From the NCBI RefSeq assembly GCF_018320785.1, contig NC_054882.1, positions 31,190,719 through 31,254,718 on the forward strand: 64,000 nucleotides of DNA, given 5' to 3'. Both the position numbers and the translations under genes were made by a program. The notes under the pieces are model-generated. The model was given only the letters and a program-made list of their open reading frames with translations, had not been told where the DNA came from and did no database searches. Shown here one piece after another: positions 56,601 through 64,000 of this stretch. Position 1 is the first letter of the stretch. Every line of letters starts with the position of its first letter. The DNA comes from Cheilinus undulatus (lineage: Eukaryota > Chordata > Actinopteri > Labriformes > Labridae).

Positions 56601-56711
56601 GTGTGATGGCAAAGCCAATAACGGGGTCTCCTTCGGGGATGTCCCATGTCACCACAGCAGAGTTTGCCTTCACTGCTTTGATGGTCACATTGACAGGAGG
56701 TGACAAGCTAT
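44621..56711 (-). CDS. fndc5: fndc5, fibronectin type III domain containing 5 (irisin precursor), exons 2 to 6
   Basis: Minus-strand exons 56596-56711, 53191-53389, 45355-45444, 45082-45215 and 44621-44674 join in frame for 196 complete codons plus a stop. In order they give the FNIII domain released as irisin (SPPVNVTIKAVKANSAVVTW, GFAITQQKKDVRMLRFIQEV, NTTTRSCALWDLEEETDYIV), a short linker (EAETQASKGKDEVTMEE), a single membrane span (LIIIVVVLVMWAGVIALF) and a cytosolic tail (CRQYDIIKDNEPNNNKDK, GGLLRSK). Two N-glycosylation sequons, NVT and NTT, match the mammalian sites. The FNIII core closely resembles human FNDC5, and the DEVTM block and membrane span separate it from more distant FNIII proteins. 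The signal-peptide exon was not found and probably lies past 64000. The gene is convergent with s100pbp. FNDC5 is a type I membrane protein whose shed ectodomain is the proposed myokine irisin. Confidence 0.95.
44675..45081 (-). other. last fndc5 intron (retained in the short isoform)
   Basis: A 407-bp intron with donor GTATAA, which encodes a stop if not spliced. The ORFs at 44621-44951 on both strands overlap exon 6 and are shadows. Confidence 0.6.
45082..45215 (-). CDS. fndc5: fndc5 exon 5, end of the membrane span and cytosolic tail
   Basis: The acceptor is CTCCCAG. It encodes VIALFCRQYDIIKDNEPNNN, KDKAKNSSECSTPEHPTGG and LLRSK. The donor GTATAA itself contains a stop in frame: reading through gives LLRSKV and TAA at 45076-45078. 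Splicing continues into exon 6. Confidence 0.93.
45355..45444 (-). CDS. fndc5: fndc5 exon 4, stalk and most of the transmembrane segment
   Basis: The acceptor is GCTTCAG and the donor GTGAGT. It encodes DEVTMEEVGQSTQLRAGE and LIIIVVVLVMWAG, with the last Gly split. The intron to exon 3 is long (about 7.7 kb) and full of transposons. Confidence 0.95.
45598..45920 (+). pseudogene. Tc1-like transposase fragment
   Basis: Plus-strand residues QHNDPKHTGEATKYFI (45860 onward, with the catalytic-region DPKHT) follow a decayed GGNVMASSGMG-like block (45700-45740), as in Tc1 transposases. Neither terminus was found. It lies in the fndc5 intron between exons 3 and 4. Confidence 0.65.
45921..46690. other. 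unexplained GC-richer block in fndc5 intron
   Basis: CpG-rich compared with its surroundings (GCGCTGCGCAACGAGACGCC, CGAAATCGAGCGACC, GGAGCGGAGTGGCGC). ORFs exist on both strands but show no domain. It may be an unrecognised transposon. Confidence 0.3.
46691..47381. other. fndc5 intron, nothing recognised
   Basis: AT-rich sequence before the palindromic element. Confidence 0.45.
47390..49961. mobile_element. long snap-back (palindromic) element, interrupted by a second element
   Basis: The ends ACGGTGGCCCTGAGAGCTC and GAGCTCTCAGGGCCACCGT are near-identical inverted repeats that run for about 250-290 bp (47390-47640 against 49686-49961). The next 240 bp (47640-47877) are inverted-repeated at 47946-48180, leaving a loop of about 70 bp. 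Without the insertion the element is about 1.07 kb and almost entirely palindromic. The right arm has one extra unit of about 35 bp (GCGTGTTTTTCTAATGTGTT repeated). Flanks AGCCATGT (47382-47389) and AGCCATGG (49962-49969) differ at one of eight bases. Confidence 0.85.
48181..49677. mobile_element. CATAGATATGGATACGTAGA-type element inserted in the palindrome (1.5 kb)
   Basis: The left end CATAGATGTCAAGATGTAGA/TGATGCG and the right end, read on the minus strand, CATAGATATGGATACGTAGA/TGACGCG are inverted repeats. Both ends carry CCGCCATCTTGG about 55-85 bp inside. Flanks ATCAACAA (48173-48180) and GTCAACAG (49678-49685) agree at six of eight. Removing the insert and one flank restores the palindrome arm. 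The ORFs inside (48412-48612, 48689-48919) have no recognisable domain. It is related in its ends to 28589-29387. Confidence 0.8.
49970..50947. other. fndc5 intron, nothing recognised
   Basis: AT-rich. The ORFs at 50159-50419 and 50583-50783 lack domains. TTGGTGGGTCCTGG-like words near 50848-50885 (GAGAACCACCGCTG) may be another hAT scrap. Confidence 0.4.
50948..52651. mobile_element. Tc1-like element (CAGTGGATTCAGAAAGTATTC), interrupted and 3' truncated
   Basis: A TA precedes CAGTGGATTCAGAAAGTATT, a terminus common in fish Tc1-like elements. The block 51176-51230 (AGCTCAGGCTCCTCCCATTT, GATGTTTCTACACCTAG) is inverted at 52504-52562. Decayed transposase words lie at 51420-51500 and 52257-52440. 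The interruption at 51501-52256 is a separate MITE. A matching right terminus was not found before sequence identity fades near 52651. Confidence 0.75.
51501..52256. mobile_element. TAGTGTTG...AACACTA hAT-like MITE with perfect 8-bp duplication
   Basis: The element starts TAGTGTTGCAGTACTCGAGA and ends CCTGACTATAACACTA. GCTGGTTG is present at both 51493-51500 and 52257-52264. It is inserted in a Tc1-like element and is related to the fragment at 35690-35972. The interior has many TCTTGGTCTTG words. There is no transposase. Confidence 0.88.
52652..53190. other. fndc5 intron adjacent to exon 3, nothing recognised
   Basis: The plus ORF at 52753-53091 has no domain. No repeat ends are seen. Confidence 0.45.
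53191..53389 (-). CDS. fndc5: fndc5 exon 3, second half of the FNIII domain
   Basis: The acceptor is CCAACAG. It encodes KKDVRMLRFIQEVNTTTRSC, ALWDLEEETDYIVHVQSISM, SGTSPLSEPLRFRTPKEAE and TQASKGK. The end is ambiguous because GTAAAGGTAAAG offers two donors six bases apart. The downstream one (exon end 53191) gives ASKGKDEVTM, matching the human ASKNKDEVTM. The upstream one (exon end 53197) would give ASKDEVTM. Confidence 0.93.
53604..53784 (-). mobile_element. tRNA-derived SINE (minus strand) with 15-bp target duplication
   Basis: Read on the minus strand it begins GGGGCGCACAGATAGCCTGG, has a box-A-like TAGCCTGGCGG and a box-B-like GAGTTCAAATCT, then TTTGCCGCATGTCTCTCCCC, a body resembling AFC-type fish SINEs. 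It ends in an A-rich tail. Flanks TAAACAGTCAACTTT (53589-53603) and TAAACATTCAACTTT (53785-53799) differ at one base. Confidence 0.88.
53930..55011. mobile_element. CAGGGGTGTCAAA-type hAT-like element with internal repeat array (1.08 kb)
   Basis: The ends CAGGGGTGTCAAACTCAAGG and TTGACACCCCTG-like (GAATTTGACACCCCTG) are inverted repeats. Flanks GTGTAGGA (53922-53929) and GTGTAAAA (55012-55019) agree at six of eight. From about 54100 to 54850 the interior repeats AAACTCATATTTTGACC-like units of about 40 nt. Confidence 0.85.
55229..55774. mobile_element. Tc1/mariner-like MITE, copy B (546 bp) with TA duplication
   Basis: Starts CAGTGCTTAACAAATTTATT and ends ATAAATTTGTTAAACACTG, flanked by TA at 55227-55228 and 55775-55776. 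It is highly similar in the same orientation to 2734-3256, but this copy has an extra CCCAAATTTGAGCCGGCT near 55381. Confidence 0.9.
55777..56595. other. fndc5 intron next to exon 2, nothing recognised
   Basis: Contains TGTGTG-rich stretches (56160-56180, 56450-56510). No gene or repeat ends are seen. Confidence 0.45.
56596..56711 (-). CDS. fndc5: fndc5 exon 2, first half of the FNIII domain
   Basis: The acceptor (minus strand) is TTTGCAG and the donor GTGAGC. Two bases complete an Asp, giving DSLSPPVNVTIKAVKANSAV and VTWDIPEGDPVIGFAITQQ. The mature irisin N-terminus corresponds to the Asp-Ser at the start of this exon. The NVT sequon is present. Confidence 0.95.
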
Positions 56712-57239
56712 CTGCAAACAAAAGAGAAAGAGAAGCATCTTTAATCTTCTGAAGCATATGACATGGTAAGATCAAGTATATTTTTGATTTTAAATAGTTG
56801 CATTGAACATTTTAAGTGTACAGAATCATGATCTATTCTTTTAGGGCATGCTATAGATGCAAAATGTGTTTTATGTCAGTATAAGGATGTCTTTTCGCAC
56901 GGAGCACTCCTGATTGATTTTACACGAAGTTGGACTGAAACGGAAGATTAAAGATGAGCTGCAGTGGTCACTCTCAGCAATGGCACTCTTCTATCTTAAT
57001 GGGGCATAAATCGAATTCAAACCTCCTAATGCAGTCAGTGACTTCTTAAATGGGTTACTGCTCACCCGTCCTTCAGCGGGTACAAATCATAACTGGTAAT
57101 TGCAGTATAATGGTCTGCTTCAGAAACACGAACACACTGTACATTCAGAAACAGGAAACCATGACCAAACCGAGCACTGTTTTATTTTTTTGTCTGCCTG
57201 ACATTTTGATAAATAGCCTGACTAATAGAAGATGACAGG
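56712..57239 (-). other. probable fndc5 first intron, nothing recognised
   Basis: Upstream of fndc5 exon 2. Candidate minus-strand donors were checked for a preceding signal peptide and none fits, so exon 1 is probably outside the window. Confidence 0.4.
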
Positions 57240-58124
57240 ATGGACACCTGAGCTAACATGGAGGAGGGAGGCTCTGAGATGCTGGAGATCACCATTCAAG
57301 CCTCTGGAGGTGTTGTGGGACTTACTGAGCGAAACGCCGGAAAAGGGGGGTTTCTACTTGAAACCCTAGCAAAGTGCTGACTTTTTCCTGCCCATCAGCC
57401 TGGACTGTTGACTTGTGGAGTCAAATAGTAAGCATCTAGGTTTTGGGACTTCTTTGCTGAGTGCTTATCCTTTCTTTAGGACACAAGTATCTTTTGTTTT
57501 CTTCTTAACTGTAACTACCTTAGCTAGTGACTGCTGTTTACAGGGAAGCTGACAACTAGGGAAACACCATGTGGCTGCTTGGAAAGACAGCCGACAGCTG
57601 GGAACAGACCCTACAGGTGCTTGCGTGGGTTAGCTACATGTATCAACAATGTTAACTGTTTACAGTTCTGCCACAAGCAAAGCAAGTGACTACAAGCTTA
57701 GAGAAGATACCACCAGAGTCAGTGAGAGCAGGGGTGGAAGATGACTCACAGAAGTAACTGACAATGGAACGGACACGGCTATGATGAGCAATTCAGTGGA
57801 GGACAGCAAAACAGATCTACCTACCCGTTTAGAGGTAGATCTAGGTGTAAAGTGAACGAGTTGGTGGGGGAAATGAGTAGAGTGAGAGAGGAGACAAAGC
57901 TCCAGGTCTGTCTTTGTGGCTGGCAGAAAGTAACATCAATAAAAGGCCTTAGAACGCATCAGGGGCAATTAAAGATGTGGTTTAAAAGAGTGCAGGGTTG
58001 CTGCATTGATCAGTTCTTCCTAAGAAGCCAGGCAAGTCAGACGGCAAAAGTCCAGGGGCAGGTAGAAAACCACAGTTTGCAGGATATAAGTAACCCTGGC
58101 ACTGAGGAGGAAGATAGTATAGAG
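57240..58124 (+). pseudogene. 5' fragment of a non-LTR retrotransposon with zinc-finger-like ORF1 start
   Basis: The plus frame at about 57852-58115 gives EMSRVREETKLQVCLCGWQK and VTSIKGLRTHQGQLKMW. This resembles the C-x-C...KVTS-x-x-GL-x-x-HQG-x-x-x-C finger seen in fish LINE ORF1-type proteins, with the last Cys replaced by Trp. The upstream 600 bp is GC-richer and fits a 5' UTR. It stops where another repeat begins at 58125. The LINE family is not identified. Confidence 0.5.
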
Positions 58125-59000
58125 CAGGGGTCATCAAGTGCATTTGCAAAAGGGCCAAATTTAGTCTTGACAGAAACTCTGGGAGCCAGACTTTCAAGTG
58201 AACAAAAATTGAATCAATATTTTGGTCTGATCAACATACTGTATTAGTATTTGTATTTTCTTTCAAAATGCAGGATATTTTTAGGCATTAACAGTGAGAT
58301 CTATCCCTGTTATCTATAATGCAGCAGGCCACAAGGAGACAGGCCGGTCCCCAGAATTGGCTGAGCCCATGAAAATCCCAGAGAATTGGCCCACCATAAC
58401 TGTGTTTTAGCACCAGTCTTAAAGACACTTTTAACCCCTTTTTGATAATTTTTGCCCCTTTTTGCCTCTTTAACACAGTTTTTGCAAATCTTTAACCCCC
58501 TTTTGCAACTTTCCTGCCAGTTATTGCCCCTGCGTGCGACTCTTTAACACCTTCCTCCTACTTTACCAGGCTTTTTTTGCTATATTTTGACACTTTAACC
58601 CATTTTAGATAGTTGACTTCCCCCTTTTTTCCTCTGTAACCCCTTTAAAACCACTTTTCGTACATCTTTTATCCCCTTTGTGTCAGTCTTGTATCAATTT
58701 TGCCACTTTTCTTCTGCTTTTGCCATTTTTTTTACCCCTTTACATTACTTTTTGCACAATTTTTGCCACTTCTAACCAGTTTTTGATACTTTTTTGCCTC
58801 TTTTTTCCTCTTTTACCAATTTTTGCCACATTTTAACCTCTTTTCACCACTATTCCTGCCAATTTTTGCCCCTTCGTGCCGCTCCAGAACCCCTTTTTGC
58901 CACTTATAACCCATTTTTGCCACTCTTTAACCCCTTTTCACCACTTTATCTGGCCATATTTGCAACCCTCCAACAAACAGTAACCCTTTTTTATTTTTAG
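58125..59000. repeat. hAT-like terminus followed by degenerate ttttgccacttttaacccc array
   Basis: CAGGGGTCATCAAGTGCATT and the following AAGGGCCAAATTT-like words are typical of a hAT MITE terminus. From 58430 to 58990 irregular units of about 20 nt (CCCTTTTTGCCACTTTTAAC-like) follow, as at 32393-32950. The right terminus was not found. Confidence 0.65.
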
Positions 59001-59494
59001 ATATTTATCAATAATAATAATTAATAATGGCTTACAAGTGAATTTCTGTAAAAACAGATCAAATGATAATTGATTCTAAAACTATTTCAATATTAATTGT
59101 TTTTTTTGGGGGTGGATTTAACAGCTGCAGACAGTTAAAGTCAAAGGATACTCTTAAAACCACAACGTCTTCTTTTCCTCCTTTTCTGAATTCAATGATC
59201 TTCTGGTGGCCAGACAGGAAGCTTTGGGGTGCCTGATATGGCCCTGGGCTGCCGGTTGATGGTCAGTGGTATGGGGGAAGGGAAGTGGATGACACTTGGG
59301 CCAGACTGAGTCACAAAGCTAGAGTGAAATAGCAAAGGGCAAGTGGCAGGAAAAAGTGGGAGACAGCAACTCTTTGTACTCTCTGCGCTACGATTCAAAA
59401 ATATTGACCACTTATTAATTTCTTATGGTAATGGATTGCTGTTACCTTGCAAAGTCGATGCATTGACTGATTACATTTCTGTGCAATGGATATA

Positions 59495-60494
59495 CAGAGC
59501 CTATAAAAAGTATTCCTCACCTTGGATGTTTTACCCTTTGATTGATTTTTTCAAATCAATTGTGATCAATATAATCTGACTTTTTAGACCAAAAAAAAAA
59601 AAAAAGCTTCGGGTCATTGTCTGGCTAGAAAATAAATCACCCCTAGCCTTCCACTGCTGGCTGCCAAGAAGCATCTCCACACCATGATGCTGCCACCAAC
59701 ATGCTTCATAGTCAGGATGGTGTGTTTGTGGGGATGAGCAGTGTTTGATGTCGCCAAACATAGCGTCCTGTCTGATTGGCCAAAAAGCACCATTTTTGTC
59801 TCATCTGACCAAAGACCTTTCTTCCACTTGACCACGGAGTCTCCCACATGCCTTTTGTTGAAATCTAGCCGAAATTAAATATGAGTTTTCTTTAACAGTG
59901 GCTTCCTCTTTGCCACTCTCCCATAAAGCTTTGACTGGTGAAGAACCCCGGCAACAGTCGTATGCAGAGTCTTTTCCATCTCAGCTGCTGAAGCTTGTAA
60001 CTCCTTCAGAGTAGTCACAGGAGTCTTATTGGCCTCTTTTACTAGTCTCTTATTGCACCATCACTCAGTTTGTGAAGACGGCCTGATCTAGGTAGATTTA
60101 CACATGTGCCAATTCCTTTTTAATCCATCCCCTGACCTATAATTTTCAATAATCTTTTCTCTGAGTAGATTAGGGTGTTCTTTTGTCCTCATGGTGTAAT
60201 GGTAGCCAGGAACACTGATTAACCAGTGACTGGACCTTTCAGACACAGATGTCTTTATTCTACAATCACCTGGGACACATTGACTGCACTCAGGTGATCC
60301 CCATTTCACTAATTGTGAGACTAGTGGCAGTTGGCTGGATCTCTGTTGATTAAGGTCTGTCACTTTAAAAGGGTTGAATACTTATTCCACTTATTTGACC
60401 AAAAAAAAAGCCAAATTTTATTGACCATGACTGATTTATAAAATTAATGAAAGTGTTAAACATCCAAGAGGTTGAAAACTTTTAATGGGCACTG
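59495..60494 (-). mobile_element. Tc1-like element, minus-strand transposase remnant (1.0 kb)
   Basis: TA at 59493-59494 and 60495-60496 flank CAGAGCCTATAAAAAGTATT and its imperfect complement ending AATGGGCACTG. Minus-strand residues GLWSDETKMVLFGQ and MKHVGGSIMVWRCFLA (59614-59847) match the first catalytic region of Tc1 transposases. A second minus frame at 60088-60363 includes NLLREKIIENYRSGDG-like N-terminal sequence. It is internally deleted and frameshifted. Confidence 0.88.
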
Positions 60495-63400
60495 TATGAA
60501 ACAGGCTTTCTGGCATTTCAGGATAGCGTTACTGGGCTTTTAAAAATATTTAACCTATATTTAGTCAGTTGATGTCCTTGTATTAAGTTTCATATATAAC
60601 ATGAAAATTGCCGGAGAGGCAACAAACTGAGGGGTGAGGTTTAAAAATAGGACACTCATTTATTTTTCTCACCCTTGTTCTAGAAGTTAACCCATGTCTT
60701 TGAGAGTTCACTCTAGCTTCTGGTCACCCTTTGTCTTTTTTTGTCTGGCTGTGCACAGTGCTGGGACAACAGAGAGGACCTTGGCCTTGACTGCAGACCT
60801 TTAATATCTATATGACATGAGAGTGGGCCCTAATGAAACACCAGACAGATGTCTTCATAAACTCCCTTATCCCAGTGGCACACAGTCTGCCTTACACTGA
60901 GAGATAGGGGTGACTTTGAGCTTTGACGGATGTCCCCTGTGTGCATGCGTATGTGTGTTAGCCCAATGATGATCAGAGTGACGGCTAGTTGTCTATCCCA
61001 TGCTGTGGAGTGTGAAGGGTGACAGCTCCTTAATATCCCTATTCATTAGAGAGCTCTTCAGGAAAGTGTGTGTCAATACAGACAAGGAGACAAAGCCAAG
61101 CTGGTGTCTAAAAACAGACAACACACACACAGTGAACAGTCCTGGTCCGTTAAGCTTTTCAGATTATAATGAATGTGCTGCTCATCACTCTGTCACAGGA
61201 CCAGTCATCCAGCATTTTCTCTGAGCAGGCGACCATCATACTGTCCTGACCTGTCCTCTAGGACTCTGAGCTTTTGTGAATGTAAGGATGGGGACTGGAT
61301 GCAGCTATGGTTTGATAAAGGTAAGATTGCCTTTAAAGACCACATTTTGATCTTGATTTCTGACACACAAACAATAATGATTCTTACCTTGGCCTAGGAA
61401 ATACCATAAATGTTGAAACTAGGACTGACCTCATTAATTTCATCCCTGCTGGATATTCCACAGTTAACTAAGTAATGTTGTCAGAAAGTGGAAGCATTTA
61501 GGAACAACAGCAACTCAACCACAAAGTTGCTAAGGCGCATGGTATGTAAGAGTTGCTGATACTCTGCTGAATCCATAGCTGAAGAGTTCTGAACTTCCAC
61601 TGGTGTTAATGTAAGCACATAAACTGAGCAGCAGGAGCTACATTGAATGGTTCCCATGGCCGAGCAGCTGCAAGCCTCACATCCCCAAGTCCAGTGCCAA
61701 GCGTCGGATTGGGTGGTGTAAAGCACACCGACAGTGGACTGTGGAGCAGTGGAAGCATGAAAAATCATGCTTCTCTGTTTGGCAGTAACATGGGTGAGGC
61801 TGGGTTTGGTGGATGCCAATATTACCTGCCTGATTGCATTGTGCCAACTGTGAAGTCTGGTGGAGGAGGGAGGATGGTATAAGGCTGTTTTTAGGGTTTG
61901 AGCTAGGCCTCTTTTCTCCAGTGAAGGGCAATCTTAATGCTTCAGCATACCAAGATAATTTGAACAATGCAAGCCAGACCTCATAAATGCTCTACAGTAT
62001 GAATGGGCACAATTTCCCACAGTTTCATTTCCATTCACCCTTTTATTCATTAGTAACTTCTCACTCACTTGTCCCCCCTTTTCCCACACCTGTCCTCTAC
62101 TGTCCTCACTGCAACCCTCCTCCACCCCAGCCACCTCCATTACATTTCATCGTCCAGGTCAAACTCCTCCATGCATTCTGAATCCCATCAACGCTACTTC
62201 CAGTTATCTCATCAGTGTCTGGGTCCAGCTCCTCCAAAATCTGCTCTGATCTTATCCTTCCATCACCACCACCAGTGTCTAGACCCCATTGAGGGTATCC
62301 TATCCTGCTGTCCGCTTCACTACCCCTTCAAGTTTATAAAGACATCACAATGGAGTCTACATACCAAAGACATGTCACAATTTCAAACATTTCCAAACTT
62401 GTAAAATAAATCATTGTTAAACTCGCATAAGTCTCTCCTGATTGAAATATAATTATTGAGCTTTTTCTGTATACAATATAGATAGAATGATCATTTTTTA
62501 TAAATATACTCTGTTTTTGTTTTGATTTTTAACAATGAGTCTTCAGTATCCTCAATGGTTATGTATAATATCTAAACAAGGTGACCATAATGCAGACATA
62601 ATGAGTGAAAAAAGATGGATCAAATCCTATCATGGAATAAATCGCTGCTCCAAGTCGGAATGGGTGGTAATATAGTAATATCGTATTGCTTTAATGACCG
62701 TCATGGCGACGGTGCTGCGTAATGAGCAAACATGTTCAGCAAATACCACAGGAATGTGTGTCTGTTTCTGGCAGCAGCATCACTGTATGTGTGTGGACAT
62801 GCTGTCAAATGATGACAGAAATCCTGATAATAATGTCAGGATAATTCATCAAATGAGAGTCCAGGAGTGGATAGGACACACTCGTATATACTAACAGGCC
62901 CCGCTTACTGCGCTTTGGTTTTCTCTGAAGTCAAACTGAAAAGATTTAACTTTATTAAATAATGATTACCACCCAACCCAAGGTCCAAGTCTAGAAGACA
63001 AATGGTTTAATTACATGGTTTATCTCTCTTGTTACAAATGAGATCTAGATCAGTGAAGCTGAAATGAAGACATTTAACAATTAGTTGACTATGGGCAAAA
63101 TCAGACCAGAAATGACTACTGTAAGTAAATCCTTAGTTAGATGAACTCCTTTCTGACACACAGCTTTGTCTTAAACATCATGACAGCGAATTAAAATGTA
63201 TGTCAAGGTGAGGCACTGGAACACAGGTGTAAATGAAAAGGCCTGTGATGATAAGATGTCATTATCTATAATGTCTCTGGATACAGATCACACCGTAATA
63301 CCAGGTGTTCATGTTGTGAAGGCAGGGATGCATCAATGTAGGGTTTCACAGGACAAGATGAGCTGTGACCCTCTAACTGCCTGAGTTGAAGAAATACACT

Positions 63401-64000
63401 TTTATTATTATGGACTCCTCTGGTAGAGAGCATACAGCAAGGCTATACTGCAAAAACAACCAGTAAAGAAGATGAACACATTTCTATGAAAAAATAGTCA
63501 TTATGAATGACTCACTATGTATGCTGAATGATGAATGCTTCTCCCTGTAGGATTGATCCTAAATGCTGACATTTATTATGTAAGGAAAGAGATCCTGGGC
63601 TCTTTGTCTCAGTCTTCTTGCCTTCTGTTTACTGAAGACATTTAAAGAGACACATTCTTTAACGATAAGTCAAACTGTTAACAAGGAAAATGGAGTATAT
63701 GACAGTTTTTCCTTATAATAAGGGTGCCAAACCATTTTCCCATACTTAAGCTGAGTTCTCATGTCCAAGCATGTCCTCTCTCTGGTCCACATCACTATAA
63801 AGTCTACACAGTCTAATATGGAGTGACACCTGAGTGGGCCGTAGACTGAGAGAGTGTGGAGTTGGGATGCTTTTCCAGCTTCAGTTTTTCCCTTTGGGGA
63901 AATATTAGTGATGTCATGGCACCCATTTTATGGCAGCCCTGCATCCTTATCCTCTGAGAAACACATTTCACAGACTGGGGCCCCGAGGCTGGTGCTGCTC
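60495..64000. other. probable fndc5 first intron, nothing recognised
   Basis: No exon, RNA gene or clear repeat was found. Several overlapping ORFs at 61481-62404 on both strands have no domains, and the one at 61677-61967 minus covers a GC-richer patch only. Confidence 0.4.

Noticed and set aside
57050..62060. Candidate minus-strand donors for fndc5 exon 1 (near 57057, 61386, 61826 and 62051)
   Set aside because: None is preceded by an ATG with a hydrophobic signal peptide in the right phase.
61481..62404. Cluster of overlapping ORFs on both strands
   Set aside because: No domain, no splice structure; the composition alone explains them.

Overview
The window looks like teleost fish nuclear DNA: AT-rich, intron-rich, with vertebrate-type splice sites and a dense load of Tc1/mariner-like and hAT-like DNA transposons, MITEs and one tRNA-derived SINE. 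It carries parts of three single-copy vertebrate genes. No bacterial, viral or organellar features were seen. Almost all of the short open frames in the window are chance ORFs or transposon debris.

Region by region: (1) 1-22494, plus strand: seven coding exons of ldlrap1 (ARH, the PTB clathrin adaptor for LDL receptor endocytosis), running from the middle of the PTB domain to the stop. The 5' exons lie left of the window. (2) 22495-27700: ldlrap1 3' UTR and AT-rich intergenic DNA. (3) 27700-37981, plus strand: s100pbp (S100P-binding protein). A probable non-coding first exon ends at 27762, followed by five coding exons (440 codons plus stop) and a polyadenylation signal. (4) 37982-44620: intergenic DNA between two convergent genes, including a decayed Tc1-like element. 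(5) 44621-56711, minus strand: five coding exons of fndc5 (irisin precursor): the fibronectin III domain, the transmembrane segment and two alternative C-termini. The signal-peptide exon was not found and is probably right of the window. (6) 56712-64000: probable fndc5 first intron, packed with repeats.

The tail-to-tail s100pbp/fndc5 arrangement matches the human 1p35 order as I know it and supports both names. LDLRAP1 is several megabases away in human, so its position next to this pair probably reflects a rearrangement or local gene content in the fish lineage.

The most unusual structure is at 47390-49961. A long snap-back palindromic element (arms of roughly 490-530 bp, loop of about 70 bp) has had its right arm split by a second 1.5-kb element. 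That second element begins and ends CATAGA.../...TCTATG and has an 8-bp target duplication. A related 0.8-kb element with a perfect 8-bp duplication sits at 28589-29387. Other nested insertions are a CAGTGGTTCTCAA-type element inside a hAT (4106-6175) and a hAT-like MITE inside a Tc1-like element (51501-52256 within 50948-52651). I found no convincing new protein-coding system. The novelty here lies in the repeats and in two splice-choice features of fndc5.
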